DNA of 64,000 bases from Pterobdella sp. o SKG-2022 (GCA_964035795.1 OZ038322.1:6562925-6626924), one strand, 5' to 3'. Shown: positions 52,243-63,548, numbered from the stretch's first letter. Program-made: numbers and translations. The notes: generated by a model not told the origin, from the letters alone.

Positions 52243-55200
52243 GATAACAAGAATCTTTACAATTATCTATCTAATGATGCTTTATAGTTAATATCAAAAA
52301 GCTTAGTGAAAATATTCAAATCACTGCGTTCCCTTCTTGTGGTGTTTAGTTATAGTTTTTAAAACATATTATGTATCTTTTTAAAATTGCTTTAAACATT
52401 ATCAAAAAGCAATGATAAATACAACAATCTATATATTTTTTATTTAATTGCAAGGCTCTAGGTATTTGAGCATTATTTGAATAAAATCTTTCATTTTTTT
52501 CCTAAATGTTTTTCTAAAAGTCTGAAAATTATAATACCTCAGCTGAACGGACTTTAATCAAATTAATATTCAATGAAAAATGCAGATTGAAAATGAATAT
52601 AAATTATAAATTTTATTATAGAGTAATGTTTTTTATTTACGGTTTTTCATTTTTCATATAGTATGAGTTTTAAAATTAATTTAAATATGAATTTTTTCAT
52701 ATATTTTTCTTCACAAAAGGTTCACAATAAGTTCCACTAACTAAAAAATCTTACTCAACTTCTCAATTCTTCCCCATCATTACTGTTCAGTCATTTCACA
52801 GTACATAGCATGCCACTAATATTAACTTGCCAACATAGGTTCCTACTGCAAGGAAACAGCCGAACGACTCAAAGCATTGGAGGGGTTGAAGCGAGATTTG
52901 AACGGCGGGAGGAAGAAGGAACAGCGTGAAGGTTTTGACTATAATTATATAAATAATTTATATGAACGTTACCTGGATACAAAATCTTGTTTTTTTTTAT
53001 CAGTAATGTAGGAGGCTCTACGATTGTTAAATTGGCGTTTACAGTTATTCATCATCGAAATGTTTTGTACTTTCATGAATAAGTTAAGTATAAGATTATT
53101 AGAGATAAGTTTGGTAATGGTACTAATTACATTACTGTTAGTAGTTGTAGTAGTAGTATTAGTAGTAATAGTTGTAATAGTAGTAGTAGTATAAGTAATA
53201 AAAATTAGTTTGAATAAATTGTGTTTCATCAAAGGCACTGACAAGAACAATGAGATGAAGTTGAAGATTGAGAATCTTGAAAGAGAAGTGAGAATGAACC
53301 ATTATTTATACCATTGTTATATTAATAGTAACAGTAATATTTAATAATAATTTTTATAGTTATAGTTTATTATTATTATAAAAACTGTTGCCCATATTGA
53401 TCTCTAAACACATCACCTTGGAACTTCGTGGCAAATTATACAAATCTTGTGTGCGTTCTGCCTTGTTATATGGAAGTGAAAACTGGGCTCCAACAGTTGC
53501 TGTTTTGCAAAGGCTACAGCGCAACAATAGGTCTATGATCCGCTGGATATGTGGCGTTAAGCCAAAGGATAGAAGTCCATCATCAGTATTCCTTAAAAAA
53601 ACTCAAAATCCCAGACATAAGGACGCTGCTACGGAGCCGTCGTCTTCGTTGGTATGGTCACGTGAGACGTTCGTCCATGTGCATCAAAGACGTGCTCGAA
53701 CTTTCTCTGCCTGGAGGTCGTTCCCGTGGTAGACCAGCAAAAACTTGGTTGAGTTGTGTTGAAAAGGATAAGAAATTCTATGACCTGGAAAATGCGGATC
53801 CACTCTATAGAGCTGAGTGGAGAAAGTGTATTAGCCGACTGCTGTATACCCCAGCTACTGGGACGCCTACAGCAGTATAATCTAATATGGATATTATTAT
53901 TTTTATATTTATTTCATTATTATATTTGTTATTAATTAACAAATAAGAGTTATGTTGTTGAAAATTATTTATTTCTATCCAAGTTGTGATTCTGACTTTT
54001 TCAGCGTTTCTTGTTAACTTTTTCGATGCTATGTTAATTGGTTGGATGGCTTCTTGAAGGGTTTTTTATATAAATAATATAATTAAATATATTTTGTTTC
54101 AAGTTTTTGAATCGATTCACGTTATTTCATAAAGTTTACATCAATATAGTTTCAATTATTTAAAAAATATATTTCCATGTTTTCCGTCCAACCCATGCTA
54201 GCATGGAAACAGACGCAAAGCGAGCATGATTATGTTTTCCATCCCATTTAAAACAATAAAATTTGAAATGCAATTTTTATAATTAATTCATTAAATAATT
54301 TGATTGATATTCAATTGATTAATTATTTAGTTAAATAGTCTAGTGATGAATTTTGGTTGGTAGATGGAACTCTTGTTTGATAAAATGACTGTTTTAAGAA
54401 TTGTTGATTGAATACCATATATATAGCCCGTGAGCTCAGCCTTAAACTTATTATCTAAAGTTACCGGGCTCGATCCCGTGTTTGAACAACAATTAACAAT
54501 TGTCCCACAATGTATTTTCGCCATCTAACCCCATAATAATCGTGGCATCAAGACGATAAACGATAAAAAATGGTTCATAAAACCCATATACACATACAAC
54601 CATTGATCTCTCACAGGTGAGGAGCCAGGATGTGATACTGAGGGGCTACCAAGTGGAGGCTGAGAGAATGTATAAGGAGTTGAAGGTCTGTTGTTTTATC
54701 TCTGATGGGCTTTTCTTTCGTAGAAATTGAGCGCTAAAATTTATTTTTAAAATTGAAATTGAGTTTTATGCAAGTGTACTTCACATTGTTGAGCTAAACT
54801 TTCAAAAGCTTTGTACCTTATTTTGTATCTTATGATTTTTTTATTTCAAATATTTCACTTCTGTATATTTGCATCATGTTATTATCAACCTAACATAGCT
54901 TTCTTCACTTACTCACCTTTGTTTTTCAGCTTATATATGAGTTCTTCCTAGTTTTAAATAACCCCAATAAAGGTGGCGAAAGTGGTGACGGGTGATGAAA
55001 CAAGTAGGACTGATGCTGGCGTTGATTTGCTTCTCGAGGAAAACGCATCATTGAAAGGACAAGTTATCAAACTTAAGTCTGTTCTTAGTTTTCTAGATTT
55101 TTCAGTTAATTGTTTTGACTTGTATGAATAAAATTTATTTTAGTAACAGCTTAGGTATATAAACTCACCCAAAACTGGTTTAAATACTCATGATATTGAT

Positions 55201-58200
55201 TCACCAGGAAGCAGTTATCGATGAAAGAGAAATTGTACAGTGAGCTTGAGAGCATGGCAAGTAGTCGCACCATGACTGAAAGTCCAAGAAAGAAAGATAG
55301 TCCGAAAAAAATTAATGCCTTGAATGATAATGATAAGACAAAGAAAAAACTAAATGCTACGTTGAGTAATGTCACCAAAGTCAAGAAATCTCCAATAATT
55401 TTGAATAAAACATATTCACATGTTGCTGAGAACAAAACTCCAAAACCAAGGAGTATTGGGTTAAAGAAAGTTACAGAGAAAAGCACTGATAAAAATAAAA
55501 AACCTCAAATAAGAGATATTGAGGCTGTCGACATGACGGAAGTTGAAGGTTTGAGAAGGGATGTGAAGAGGTTGAAGAGAGAGATAAAGGAGAAGGATGA
55601 AGAATTTGATGCTAGGTTGAGCATGTACCAAGCTGAGTTTCAAGTTTTGAAGGTTCCTATACTTCTTACTGTAGTCTTTAACTGTAATGGCATATTACTT
55701 TTGGATAATTTCGACTTTTCTAATGAATACTTTCGTCAATATAATTCATCTAATAAAATATAAGTATATATATTGTATTACTAATACCACTATTAGTACT
55801 GCTTTTCCAATACACTTTTACTACTACCGCAATGTTACTGAATAATATTGCTGCAACTAATAATAATAATTTTAATTCTTTTATTTTCAATTGATGAGGT
55901 CAAAAATGAAGGTATATATGCAGTTTAATCAAGGAGTTTTAATTTTTTATCCCTTATCATGAATCGTTAGGATAAGGTAGGATAATATTCCTAAGTTTAT
56001 TAAAAATAACGTGTTGTTTTCAATACATGCAGTTAGAACATTGTGAATAATTGACCCCAAAATTGTGAATTATAAGAACACGAATATTTGAATTTTTTAT
56101 TTTGATGAAGCTTTTCAATATATTCTATAGCATCGTCAGGTGAAAAATTCAAATATTTGTGTTTTTATGATTTACATGTAAGAAATTAATTTATATCAAA
56201 AATACGACTAAACATCGAAAATAAACGTTTAAGATCTGTCGTAGTCGACAAATACGCGAAAATAACTACTTAAAAATAAACAATGAATATATTTTTACAT
56301 AGATAGATACGCAGATTTCAAATCGGTTTAATCCCCATTATACTGAATATATTTTTATAAACGCTCATTTAAAATCTAGGTTACATTGTCGGTTATTAAT
56401 AATTAGTATAGTTTGTGCTCTAGACCCTCTTGAAGTTTATGCCACTGTAATAGAATGAAACTTTAATTTTACTTTATTGTATAAATGTCTATATCCCTAA
56501 AGGAATGTTCATAATCTAAATTGTTAAATCACTGTTATCACCTTTTCTTCAAGCTTCAATTCTAACCTTCTCTTTTTGATTTATATTTTTTCAATACTCA
56601 CTTTTTAAACTATGTTGCTCACGATTGATGCAGGACAAATATCACGATCATTTGAAGCAACTGGAGGAAGAGTTAGACTTCTATAGACAAAAAACATGCA
56701 ATAAAAAAGACGAGGAGAAAGCTAGTGAAAGTAATAATACGGATGAAACAAAACCAGAAAAAGATAATGTAAAAAAAGATGAAAAAAATGATGAGGGAGA
56801 TGAGGGGAAAGCAGAGAAGGTTGGTAAATCAGAGAAAATGTCAGATCTTGAGAGTGTCATCAATTCCCTGAAACTTCAACTTTCTGGTTCGTTTGTGTGG
56901 CTTATAAGAGCTATAATTCAATGATTATGATGTTGACGAAAGGTAGAAAAAGTTTGTTTTAAAGCATTATAAAATGATCAAAAATGAGTCGTTATGAATA
57001 TGAAGTTTATCATATTTCATTAATCATAAAATTATTATCAGAAAAAAGGCTTCAGGAGAAGGTGGATGAGGAAAATGAAGTTAGAAAGTTGAGAATTGAA
57101 ATTTCCAAGTTAAAAGGGGAAAATTTTAGGTTGTCAGAAGGCTTTGAAGAGAAAAATGCAGAAATTGAGAAAATTACGGATGAAAAGCTTGAAATACAAA
57201 AAAAGGTTCTTTTTATTGATGTTTTACAATTCTGATTGTCATCAAAGCAGGTGAAGGGACTAAACCAAATTTAATTCTTTTTTAATCACCAAATTTTTTC
57301 GATAAGACGCTGACTCTCCAACAACACAATATAATAATTAACAGCTTCACTAACAAATAAATAGTCCAATTCAATTGCATGGACCACCTCTCAGCTGGTG
57401 TCAATAGAACAGCAACACCACATCGACTCGCAGAGATTCAAAAACATCTTCACCAGTGCTCAAATGGCCGACAAAGCCAGGATCACATCCCAAGAAGTCT
57501 TTGTTTTGCATCTTTTATAATCGTTTTTTTGATGTATTGTTTAGTCTTTATTGTAATAGAAAACACCAAGAGTACGTTTGTTTATGAAACAAGGTTAAAT
57601 TTCAATAAGGTGGTTGAAATACTAGCATATGTTAAATGGCCGCCGAAATTTACGTACTAACCGTTCGTTTTAGACTACATACTTTTGTGACTGTTTTTTT
57701 AAACTACATAAATGTCTTCATATTTTTCCATAACTAGAGAAAAAACACTCACAAAAAACAGAACTTGATTAAGAATTTGAAAGAAGAATTGGCGGAAATT
57801 GTTGTGAGGGAGAGTTTGGTGGATGAACTAAAGATGGAGGTGGGTGGTTTGAAGGAGAAACTCAAGACTTCACGACAAGAAACATTCGAGGCTCGCTCTC
57901 TACAGACTCCAGTTAGCTCTCAAGACCATGCTATGACATCAATTTTTTAATAGTTTTATTTTTGTTGATTGGTCTTTGATATGACATCGGCATAAGCATT
58001 GACACGAACACCACGCAGTCGTCGAAGATGCTGCAGCGGTTGCAAGGTCAACTCGAGGAGATGGAGGAGCGTCTGCGGGAACGGGAAGAACAACTTCAGC
58101 TGCTATCTGGCCAATCAGCTTTCTCATATGAAAGTGACGTCATTAAGAAAATAAAGCAACGACATGCCGAGGAGCTTGACTTGTGGAAGGCACTGGTTGC

Positions 58201-58297
58201 AGAGAAGTCAAAGGATATTGACCATTTCAGAGATCAACTTGACCAGCTGCTTCAAGTGCTGAAAGCGGCCAAGATTCTTTCCAGCCAGCAATTTTAA
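50709..58297 (+). CDS. Coiled-coil protein, tentatively CEP162-like (14 exons, 961 aa)
   Basis: Exons: 50709-50759, 50827-50977, 51040-51090, 51150-52070, 52839-52931, 53235-53287, 54617-54685, 54973-55076, 55208-55652, 56634-56886, 57042-57205, 57395-57496, 57762-57911, 58019-58297. Phases agree throughout (2886 bases) and AATAAA follows at 58390. The N-terminus opens with MAEKKSPAQNFESFLKE. The large exon 4 is acidic, Asn/Ser-rich and disordered, with Pro/Ser/Thr near its end. From exon 5 on the protein is mostly coiled coil with a basic Ser/Pro insert in exon 9. RGYQVEAERMYKELK and the C-terminal DHFRDQLDQLLQVLK recall CEP162 (QN1), a centriole distal-end and transition-zone microtubule protein. 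That naming is from memory of weak motifs; the gene structure is much surer. The acceptor of exon 8 has a poor pyrimidine tract. Intron 6 contains a LINE. Confidence 0.82.
52109..52178 (+). repeat. Palindrome-GAT repeat copy with compensatory changes
   Basis: The palindrome here is CCCACACTAGTGTGGG (52115-52130), different in sequence from the usual CCATGCTAGCATGG but still perfect. It is followed by aacagatgtaaaattatggg and a GAT/GAC run. Confidence 0.8.
52203..52242 (+). repeat. (ATC)13 microsatellite
   Basis: Pure ATC run in intron 4 of the coiled-coil gene, 25 bases after the palindrome-GAT copy and in the complementary base composition. Confidence 0.95.
53127..53203 (+). repeat. Imperfect (TAG)n microsatellite
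   Basis: Repeated tagtagtag/taatag triplets in intron 5 of the coiled-coil gene, ending 31 bases before exon 6. Confidence 0.8.
53388..53880 (+). pseudogene. LINE reverse transcriptase 3' end with frameshift (coiled-coil intron 6)
   Basis: First frame: RGKLYKSCVRSALLYGSENW ... MIRWICGVKPKDR. At the run of seven A (about 53594-53600) the reading shifts to a second frame: IPDIRTLLRSRRLRWYGHVR ... GRSRGRPAKTWLSCVEKD ... ending in TAA at 53878-53880. Both halves are typical of the C-terminal part of animal non-LTR retrotransposons. It is 5'-truncated and frameshifted, thus inactive. Sequence at its 3' end matches the two fragments in Mi-2 introns. Confidence 0.85.
54186..54230 (+). repeat. Palindrome-GAT repeat copy (coiled-coil intron 6)
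   Basis: CCAACCCATGCTAGCATGG with intact palindrome, then aaacagacgcaaagcg. The GAT tail is nearly lost. Confidence 0.75.
54423..54529 (+). mobile_element. tRNA-derived SINE fragment (coiled-coil intron 6)
   Basis: tagcccgtgagctcagcctt, B box GGGCTCGATCCC, then caacaattaacaattgtccc and cacaatgtattttcgcc. The AGCGC tail is absent. Confidence 0.7.
56078..56165 (-). ncRNA. Hammerhead-ribozyme-like motif (coiled-coil intron 9)
   Basis: On the minus strand a long stem I (arms 56142-56161 and 56079-56098, 18 of 20 bases complementary) encloses CTGACGA, a 16-base AT-rich segment able to form a weak stem, GAAA, a short segment and an ATC triplet. These are the invariant parts of a type I hammerhead core (CUGANGA ... 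GAAA ... NUH). Stem III looks weak. Activity is not implied. Confidence 0.4.
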
Positions 58298-58593
58298 TTG
58301 ACATGAATATTTTGTACATTGTATTTTTTGAATTGTGAAACATTTTTTATTTCAATGACTATTGCATTAATTAAAATCTTCCAGTTTTGAATAAAATTTT
58401 TAGATTTTGATCTAATATTTACATGAGATGAAATGGATATATTTATAGTTTCAATTTTCAAAATTTTTATGGCTATTTGGTTGGAAATTTTTCAATTTTA
58501 CACAGTATTATATTATAAAATAGTGAAAAAATAAAATTCTATTATGCAATGCTTAAAATGGTCTTGTGAAAAAATAAATTTTGTATTGAAGTA
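58298..58593. other. Convergent 3' region, coiled-coil gene / TMEM11
   Basis: AATAAA for the plus-strand gene is at 58390-58395; AATAAA on the minus strand, for TMEM11, is at 58346-58351. The minus-strand signal lies beyond the plus-strand one, so the two 3' UTRs probably overlap by tens of bases. Confidence 0.55.
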
Positions 58594-59223
58594 TCAATAA
58601 TTTTCTTTAGCAAGGTTCCAAATAGTGAATGATAAAGCAGCAAGGGAAATGAGTGGATGGATGATGTCAGAATGGTTGTTGTGGAGAACAAGTACAACAG
58701 GTGCTGATGAAGAAAAATGAGAAACTGGTAAACATTGTATGCGTCCTTGATCTTTTTCTTGCCTATACTTATTGCAAGCATCAGTTTTCCATGAGAATAA
58801 ATACACCGCACCCATTATAAAACTTGCCACACCAAAAGGAGCTTGGATGTAAAGATGATTGGGAGCAGCAAGACCTAAAGCAAAACAACTTAAACCTGAT
58901 AATGATGCTGATCTGCGAATCCATTTTCCCAAAGATATCCATGCTAATGTTTCTTTACCCAACTTTGTGGGTTCTATTATGATTGTTCTAATTCCAGAAT
59001 CTATGGCAAAGTCTAATTGACTTTCAAAATATTCACAAGAAAATCCATTTTCATAAATCTCTCTGATAATGTAACAACTGCCTCTGGATTTGAAAAACAA
59101 CTATAAGGTTTTGGCATTAATGTTTGATTATGTAACCAAATACCTTCCAGAAGCCCTTGAGTTTCTACCATCGCAATAATGAATTTTCGAATTATTTACT
59201 AGTAGGCCATCGACTTCTGACAT
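58594..59223 (-). CDS. TMEM11: TMEM11, mitochondrial inner-membrane morphology protein (2 exons, 189 aa)
   Basis: Exon 1 is 59144-59223 and exon 2 is 58594-59083, separated by a 60-base intron (570 coding bases). TMEM11 (PM1 in Drosophila) sits in the mitochondrial inner membrane, associates with MICOS and shapes cristae. Family strings: CYIIREIYENG, FESQLDFAI, IIIEPTKLG.ETLAWISLGKW, SWKTDACNKYRQE, LPVSHFSSSAPVVLVL. Two central hydrophobic stretches and a C-terminal one (HPLISLAALSFTIW) are present. The acceptor at 59084 (TTGTTTTTCAAATCCAG) keeps frame and fits the human length of 192 aa; a second acceptor at 59101 with a donor at 59133 would also stay open. Divergent from the multi-pass gene. 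Confidence 0.9.
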
Positions 59224-59668
59224 TGTTATGGAATTTATAGGCGGGTTTTTATTAAAAAACCATTTAACCTTTGTTTTATAGATTGATGTAAACGCCGATT
59301 TCAGTTTAATTGACAAATTATTTTGTAATTGAAAACTTTAAAATACTAATAGATATAATTTTTAAGAGCTCAAAACAGAGTCACAAAGTAGCACAATTCT
59401 ATTCTACCGAAATTTCATTGTTTATGATCTTGGTCACAAAGAAAACTTCTATTAATAATTAAAACAATGAAGTTTCAAAGTATATTTATTTTGTTTTTAA
59501 TATTATACAAGTATAGTTTTTACAATTTCAAAAAAATCTAATTAATGCAAAAGTTCACTTTTGCGTTTTCTTTATCTGGAAACAATTAATATGCTACATT
59601 TTTCTCGGTGAAAAGTTTACTCATCAGATTTTTGAAGATAAAATCTATTTTTGTATTCATAAATCAAG
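59224..59668. promoter_or_regulatory. Divergent region, TMEM11 / multi-pass protein
   Basis: 445 bases, AT-rich, containing both 5' UTRs and promoters by position. I see no repeat copy or clear TATA element. Confidence 0.45.
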
Positions 59669-62560
59669 ATGATTTATCTTAGATTTATTTTGAAACTTTT
59701 TTTGATATTTTCTGTGAGTTTTGCTTCAAACGATACTGTCGTGGACTCACCAAGGGCACTTGCTTCTTCAATTCCAAACATTAACTTTTTTGATGCAAAT
59801 CAACAGCCAAAATGTAAACTAGTTTTGCAACATTCTGTTCAAGCTAACATAATACAGAACTTATTGAAAATTGATAAATTAAATTTAATACAATTTAATC
59901 TTTATTTTGTTAATTATGCTACTAGTCCATTGAAAGGCAAAAATTCTCTCAATCCACATAAATGGGTTAGAACTGCTTCTGGACAAGGTTTAATACTTCT
60001 TAGTCTTCCATTTAACCATGATCTTCTCTCTTTGAAAACACTTTCTCTTGGAACAACTAAACTTGGTATAGATTTGATAGATGAACCAAAAGATTGTATG
60101 AAAAATGCTACTGAAGAAGAACAGTTATATAGCATACAATATGTTTTGATCAGAGATTTTCATAAAGAACTGGTAGAGTTTAAATGGAAAGAAGGTGTTT
60201 GCCAAAAAGTGCTGAAAATTCATGATAAAATGGCTAAATTTGTGCAAGATTGTATTGTGATAGGAGAAGAAGGTTTGGAAAGAAGAGAAATCAGTGAAGA
60301 CAATAATGTTTGGCTCAAAATTTTGAGTATTTCTCTCATGGTAATCAGGGTTATTGCTTTAGCTTATATACCTTGTTTAGTAATCGGAGCATTCAAGGGA
60401 ATAATTAAAAGAAAAATACCTTACATTGTTAAACTTAAAGATGATACATTCATTAGAATGCGTGTAATCATAACAGATAAAGAAAAAATTAAAAGGCAAT
60501 ATATAGAAGCTAAAAAAGAAGTTTTAGATCTTGACAATTGTAAAGGCTTCAAACACTTGAGAATATTTTTAAAAAACAACCAATATCCTCTCAATGAGGT
60601 TTTCAAAGTACGCTTTAAACGTTATGATATTTTGGTAGATTATCACAGAACACAAACCGAAAACCATGTGAAAGTTGGATTGATACACACTTTCATGGAT
60701 TTGATATTTAGGTGCAAAATCAAGCATTTGGGACCATTTGTGCAGTGTTGTAAAGCAGACGTCAACAAATATATTTGCGACAGTTTTTGTAAACTACCTT
60801 GGATCACTTGCTTTAGAAAATTTTCGGCAGTTTTCCTCGTATTAGTTCTTCCTTTGCCTTATTATATTCGTCTTATAGTCTATTATTGCACTGGGGAGCA
60901 AGAACAAATAGATGCAATGAAGAAGCTCACATACAGATACGATCTCACAGATGCTTTCTCAAACTCTTTCATTCTTTACTTGACTCCCACTCACTCGGTT
61001 TTCATCGCCTTCTACGTCATCTACTTCATCACCGGATGCACTCTAAGTCTTGCTCCCCGTAAAAACAATAGGTGTGACCGTCATCAGGTTCTGAGACGAT
61101 TAGTGAATTCTTTCCGGGATCTAGATGAATTTTCTATTGTGAGGGTTATCAAATATGTTTCTTCAATAGTTATTTGGCCTTTTTCAAAATTTGGTATACT
61201 TGGTTTTCTTGTTGCTCCCTTCTACTGGGTTTTGGCTCTTCCTTTCATGTTTTTTGTATGCATCATATACAGCATTCCAACCTTTTACTTAATCAATAGG
61301 ATGATATATTATTGTAGGAAAGCAGTAGCTGGCAGAGTAAAAGATGAACCGACTGAACCCCAGAAATATCAAGTGCGTCACAGTATGGCTCAGAAAAAAC
61401 TGCTCAACAAGCTGAAAATCGAGTTCATTATCGATAAATATAAAAAAGATTTGATTTCAAAATTTCATAATACTGAGAGAGAAACGCCAGAGCATAAAAC
61501 TTCCAACCCAGTTTTCGGAGAACTTGCAGATCATGTAACCGATTCAACCGAGGTTCGTAAAGCAGCAAGCATACTTGATTTGGATGATGATGATGATGAT
61601 GATGAAGTAGATCTAGAAGTTCAAGGAAAGACCGAAGCTTCGTGTAGTGATGTGGTTTTGTATGTCTTAACAACCATATTATGTATTCTCACTACAATTG
61701 GAGTGGTTTTTCTTGGCGCTGACTTGATAGTGCTTGTAGTTGAGTTGATCGTCTTTACCATCATGGGTATAATCGTTAATGCTGGTTACGTTCTCAGGCA
61801 CGTCTTGGTGGCAGCCATTGTCATTTTATATTGTGTCGACAACTTTTTCATACTTGAAAAAAGATATCTCAAAATGAATAAAATGATTTTTGCCGAAGTA
61901 AACAAACGCGTTCAAGAACTTGATAAGGTAACTTCACTACCTTCTTTCCTACAAGAGAATGTTGGTTTCAAAGCGAGCGATACGACGGTTAATTTTTATG
62001 AGAACCATGACACTATAATACCGGTGAGGCATTGGTTGTTGAATGATTTGATTCTTTTCATGGATTCCGAAGACACACCTAGAATCCCTTTAAGTCTTTT
62101 TAAAAAGATTTGCTCCATTAAAGTGCCTGGAGTTCCTGGTCCCGTGTATAGAGGCCAGTTGGATGCCCTCAAGCAGCTTGCTAAAGTACTTTTCATGGTG
62201 TTTCTGGTAGTGATTGCTGTGATGGTGTTTGGAGAGGTGTACTCCATTTCTTCCACCAATCAACTCATCGCCACAGTTGCCGGAAGCTTCATACCTCTGT
62301 TGTTCCGATCTTTCATTTTCAAACAAAAAGATGAGGTCGAAGTTAATTCTTTAACTTTCAGGTGTCATTTGGATGAGTTAATCAAGTGTTTTTATCAAAA
62401 CTGGCCTGTTTATGATATGCATTTTGAAGTTGATTCTCAAAAAGATGAAAAGGAAGTTGCTATGAATGAGAAAGCATGCCCAGGGGGAAAAGACGATGCC
62501 GACCAAAAAGCAGACTTTCTTATTGTCTTGCCCAAGGGTTTTAAAAAAGAAATTTGCTGA
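59669..62560 (+). CDS. Uncharacterised multi-pass membrane protein, intronless (963 aa)
   Basis: Single uninterrupted frame from ATG at 59669 to TGA at 62560. An N-terminal signal peptide (MIYLRFILKLFLIFSVSFAS) precedes an extracellular part with an NDT and an NAT sequon. Hydrophobic segments at about 216-243, 384-406, 432-457, 496-545 (two), 661-702 (two), 708-728, 838-860 and 866-884 give roughly ten membrane spans. Residues 244-383 form a charged cytosolic-like domain, and 550-655 is a charged loop with a run of seven Asp (638-646 region). The C-terminal 80 residues are hydrophilic. I do not recognise a channel, transporter or enzyme motif. Absence of introns next to intron-rich genes is unusual and may point to retroposition or a lineage-expanded family. 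Confidence 0.9.
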   Translation: MIYLRFILKLFLIFSVSFASNDTVVDSPRALASSIPNINFFDANQQPKCKLVLQHSVQANIIQNLLKIDKLNLIQFNLYFVNYATSPLKGKNSLNPHKWVRTASGQGLILLSLPFNHDLLSLKTLSLGTTKLGIDLIDEPKDCMKNATEEEQLYSIQYVLIRDFHKELVEFKWKEGVCQKVLKIHDKMAKFVQDCIVIGEEGLERREISEDNNVWLKILSISLMVIRVIALAYIPCLVIGAFKGIIKRKIPYIVKLKDDTFIRMRVIITDKEKIKRQYIEAKKEVLDLDNCKGFKHLRIFLKNNQYPLNEVFKVRFKRYDILVDYHRTQTENHVKVGLIHTFMDLIFRCKIKHLGPFVQCCKADVNKYICDSFCKLPWITCFRKFSAVFLVLVLPLPYYIRLIVYYCTGEQEQIDAMKKLTYRYDLTDAFSNSFILYLTPTHSVFIAFYVIYFITGCTLSLAPRKNNRCDRHQVLRRLVNSFRDLDEFSIVRVIKYVSSIVIWPFSKFGILGFLVAPFYWVLALPFMFFVCIIYSIPTFYLINRMIYYCRKAVAGRVKDEPTEPQKYQVRHSMAQKKLLNKLKIEFIIDKYKKDLISKFHNTERETPEHKTSNPVFGELADHVTDSTEVRKAASILDLDDDDDDDEVDLEVQGKTEASCSDVVLYVLTTILCILTTIGVVFLGADLIVLVVELIVFTIMGIIVNAGYVLRHVLVAAIVILYCVDNFFILEKRYLKMNKMIFAEVNKRVQELDKVTSLPSFLQENVGFKASDTTVNFYENHDTIIPVRHWLLNDLILFMDSEDTPRIPLSLFKKICSIKVPGVPGPVYRGQLDALKQLAKVLFMVFLVVIAVMVFGEVYSISSTNQLIATVAGSFIPLLFRSFIFKQKDEVEVNSLTFRCHLDELIKCFYQNWPVYDMHFEVDSQKDEKEVAMNEKACPGGKDDADQKADFLIVLPKGFKKEIC

Positions 62561-63548
62561 AAATTCGTACTAATCATGTATTTTGTTTTTCATGCTTTTA
62601 GAATGTCATCTTGTTTTAAATTTTTTATTCATGAACTTTGCATACTTATTTGAATTATCATTATTATGTTAACAGGTTTTACACATTCTCAAATTTTTTA
62701 AATTGATCAGGATATTTTGTCATATTTTCACTTCTAACTGAGACAAACTTTTGAATCACTGTTATATGCATTTATGAAATTCCGATTTTGTTCAAGTTTA
62801 TAAATAGAGTTCTAATTTTATAGATAAAGAATTATCGATTTTTTTTCTACTTTTATAAGTTTTTATGCTCTACAGACATTTGTATATGATATCCAAAGTC
62901 ATGCATTATATTATAATTTGTTTTTTGAAACATTTAATCAATCTCTTGTATTACCAGCTTAAGATCTGTGTCAGGTGTTTTATATTAGTTTTAGTTTATT
63001 ACTTCCTGTTCATATCATATGCGAATATTGGTTATTAATAATTAATACATCATTGCATATGTAATGAAAAAATTGCTTTTCATGTTTGTCACAGTTTCTT
63101 AAAATAACCTTAATTCAAAAAAGATATTTTTGAAAACTAAATTAAATGCAGTACAATAGCCTGAATCTAAAAGTAAGGACAACAAACACAAAGTATTATT
63201 TAAATGACACGAAGCTTTTCGCAAGGCTAGCTTACATTATCAAGTGAAATAACTTTTGAATTAAATGCACTAATTCGAAGTTTAATTTTTAAAATATAAC
63301 TTTTTCTTGTATGAAATAAGTAAAAACTCCATATCATATTTGATGAAAATAAATTTTAAATTGCTTTTTAAATTATGTAAAAATTGGCACTGTGCATTTG
63401 CCTAAAACCCTTTCAAAAAGATAAAAACAGAAATCTCTGAAAGGTTGTTTCTGGCTGTGGGACAGAAATATGGTAATTATCTAGGGATGTATGAGGTTTA
63501 AGCAAGCTTTAATCAATTAATGGAAGTACTCAAAAACTCTTGTATTTC
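62561..63548. other. Intergenic, downstream of the multi-pass gene
   Basis: AT-rich 3' UTR and intergenic sequence with a possible AATAAA at 63348-63353, and the hammerhead-like repeat copy at 63149. Nothing else recognised. Confidence 0.5.
63149..63250 (-). repeat. Hammerhead-like short repeat, copy C
   Basis: Best-preserved copy of the family at 8590 and 28590. On the minus strand: arm CAAAAGTTATTTC, TTGATAA, stem GTAAG/CTTGC, GAAA, AGCTTCGT, a GTC triplet, then the complementary arm AAATAATACTTTG. The order is that of a hammerhead except that CTGANGA is replaced by TTGATAA. Confidence 0.6.

Noticed and set aside
56078..56165. Reading the complementary arms as a DNA-transposon terminal inverted repeat
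   Set aside because: No transposase frame or target-site duplication lies around them, and the bases between the arms fit a hammerhead core better. This is not excluded, only less favoured.
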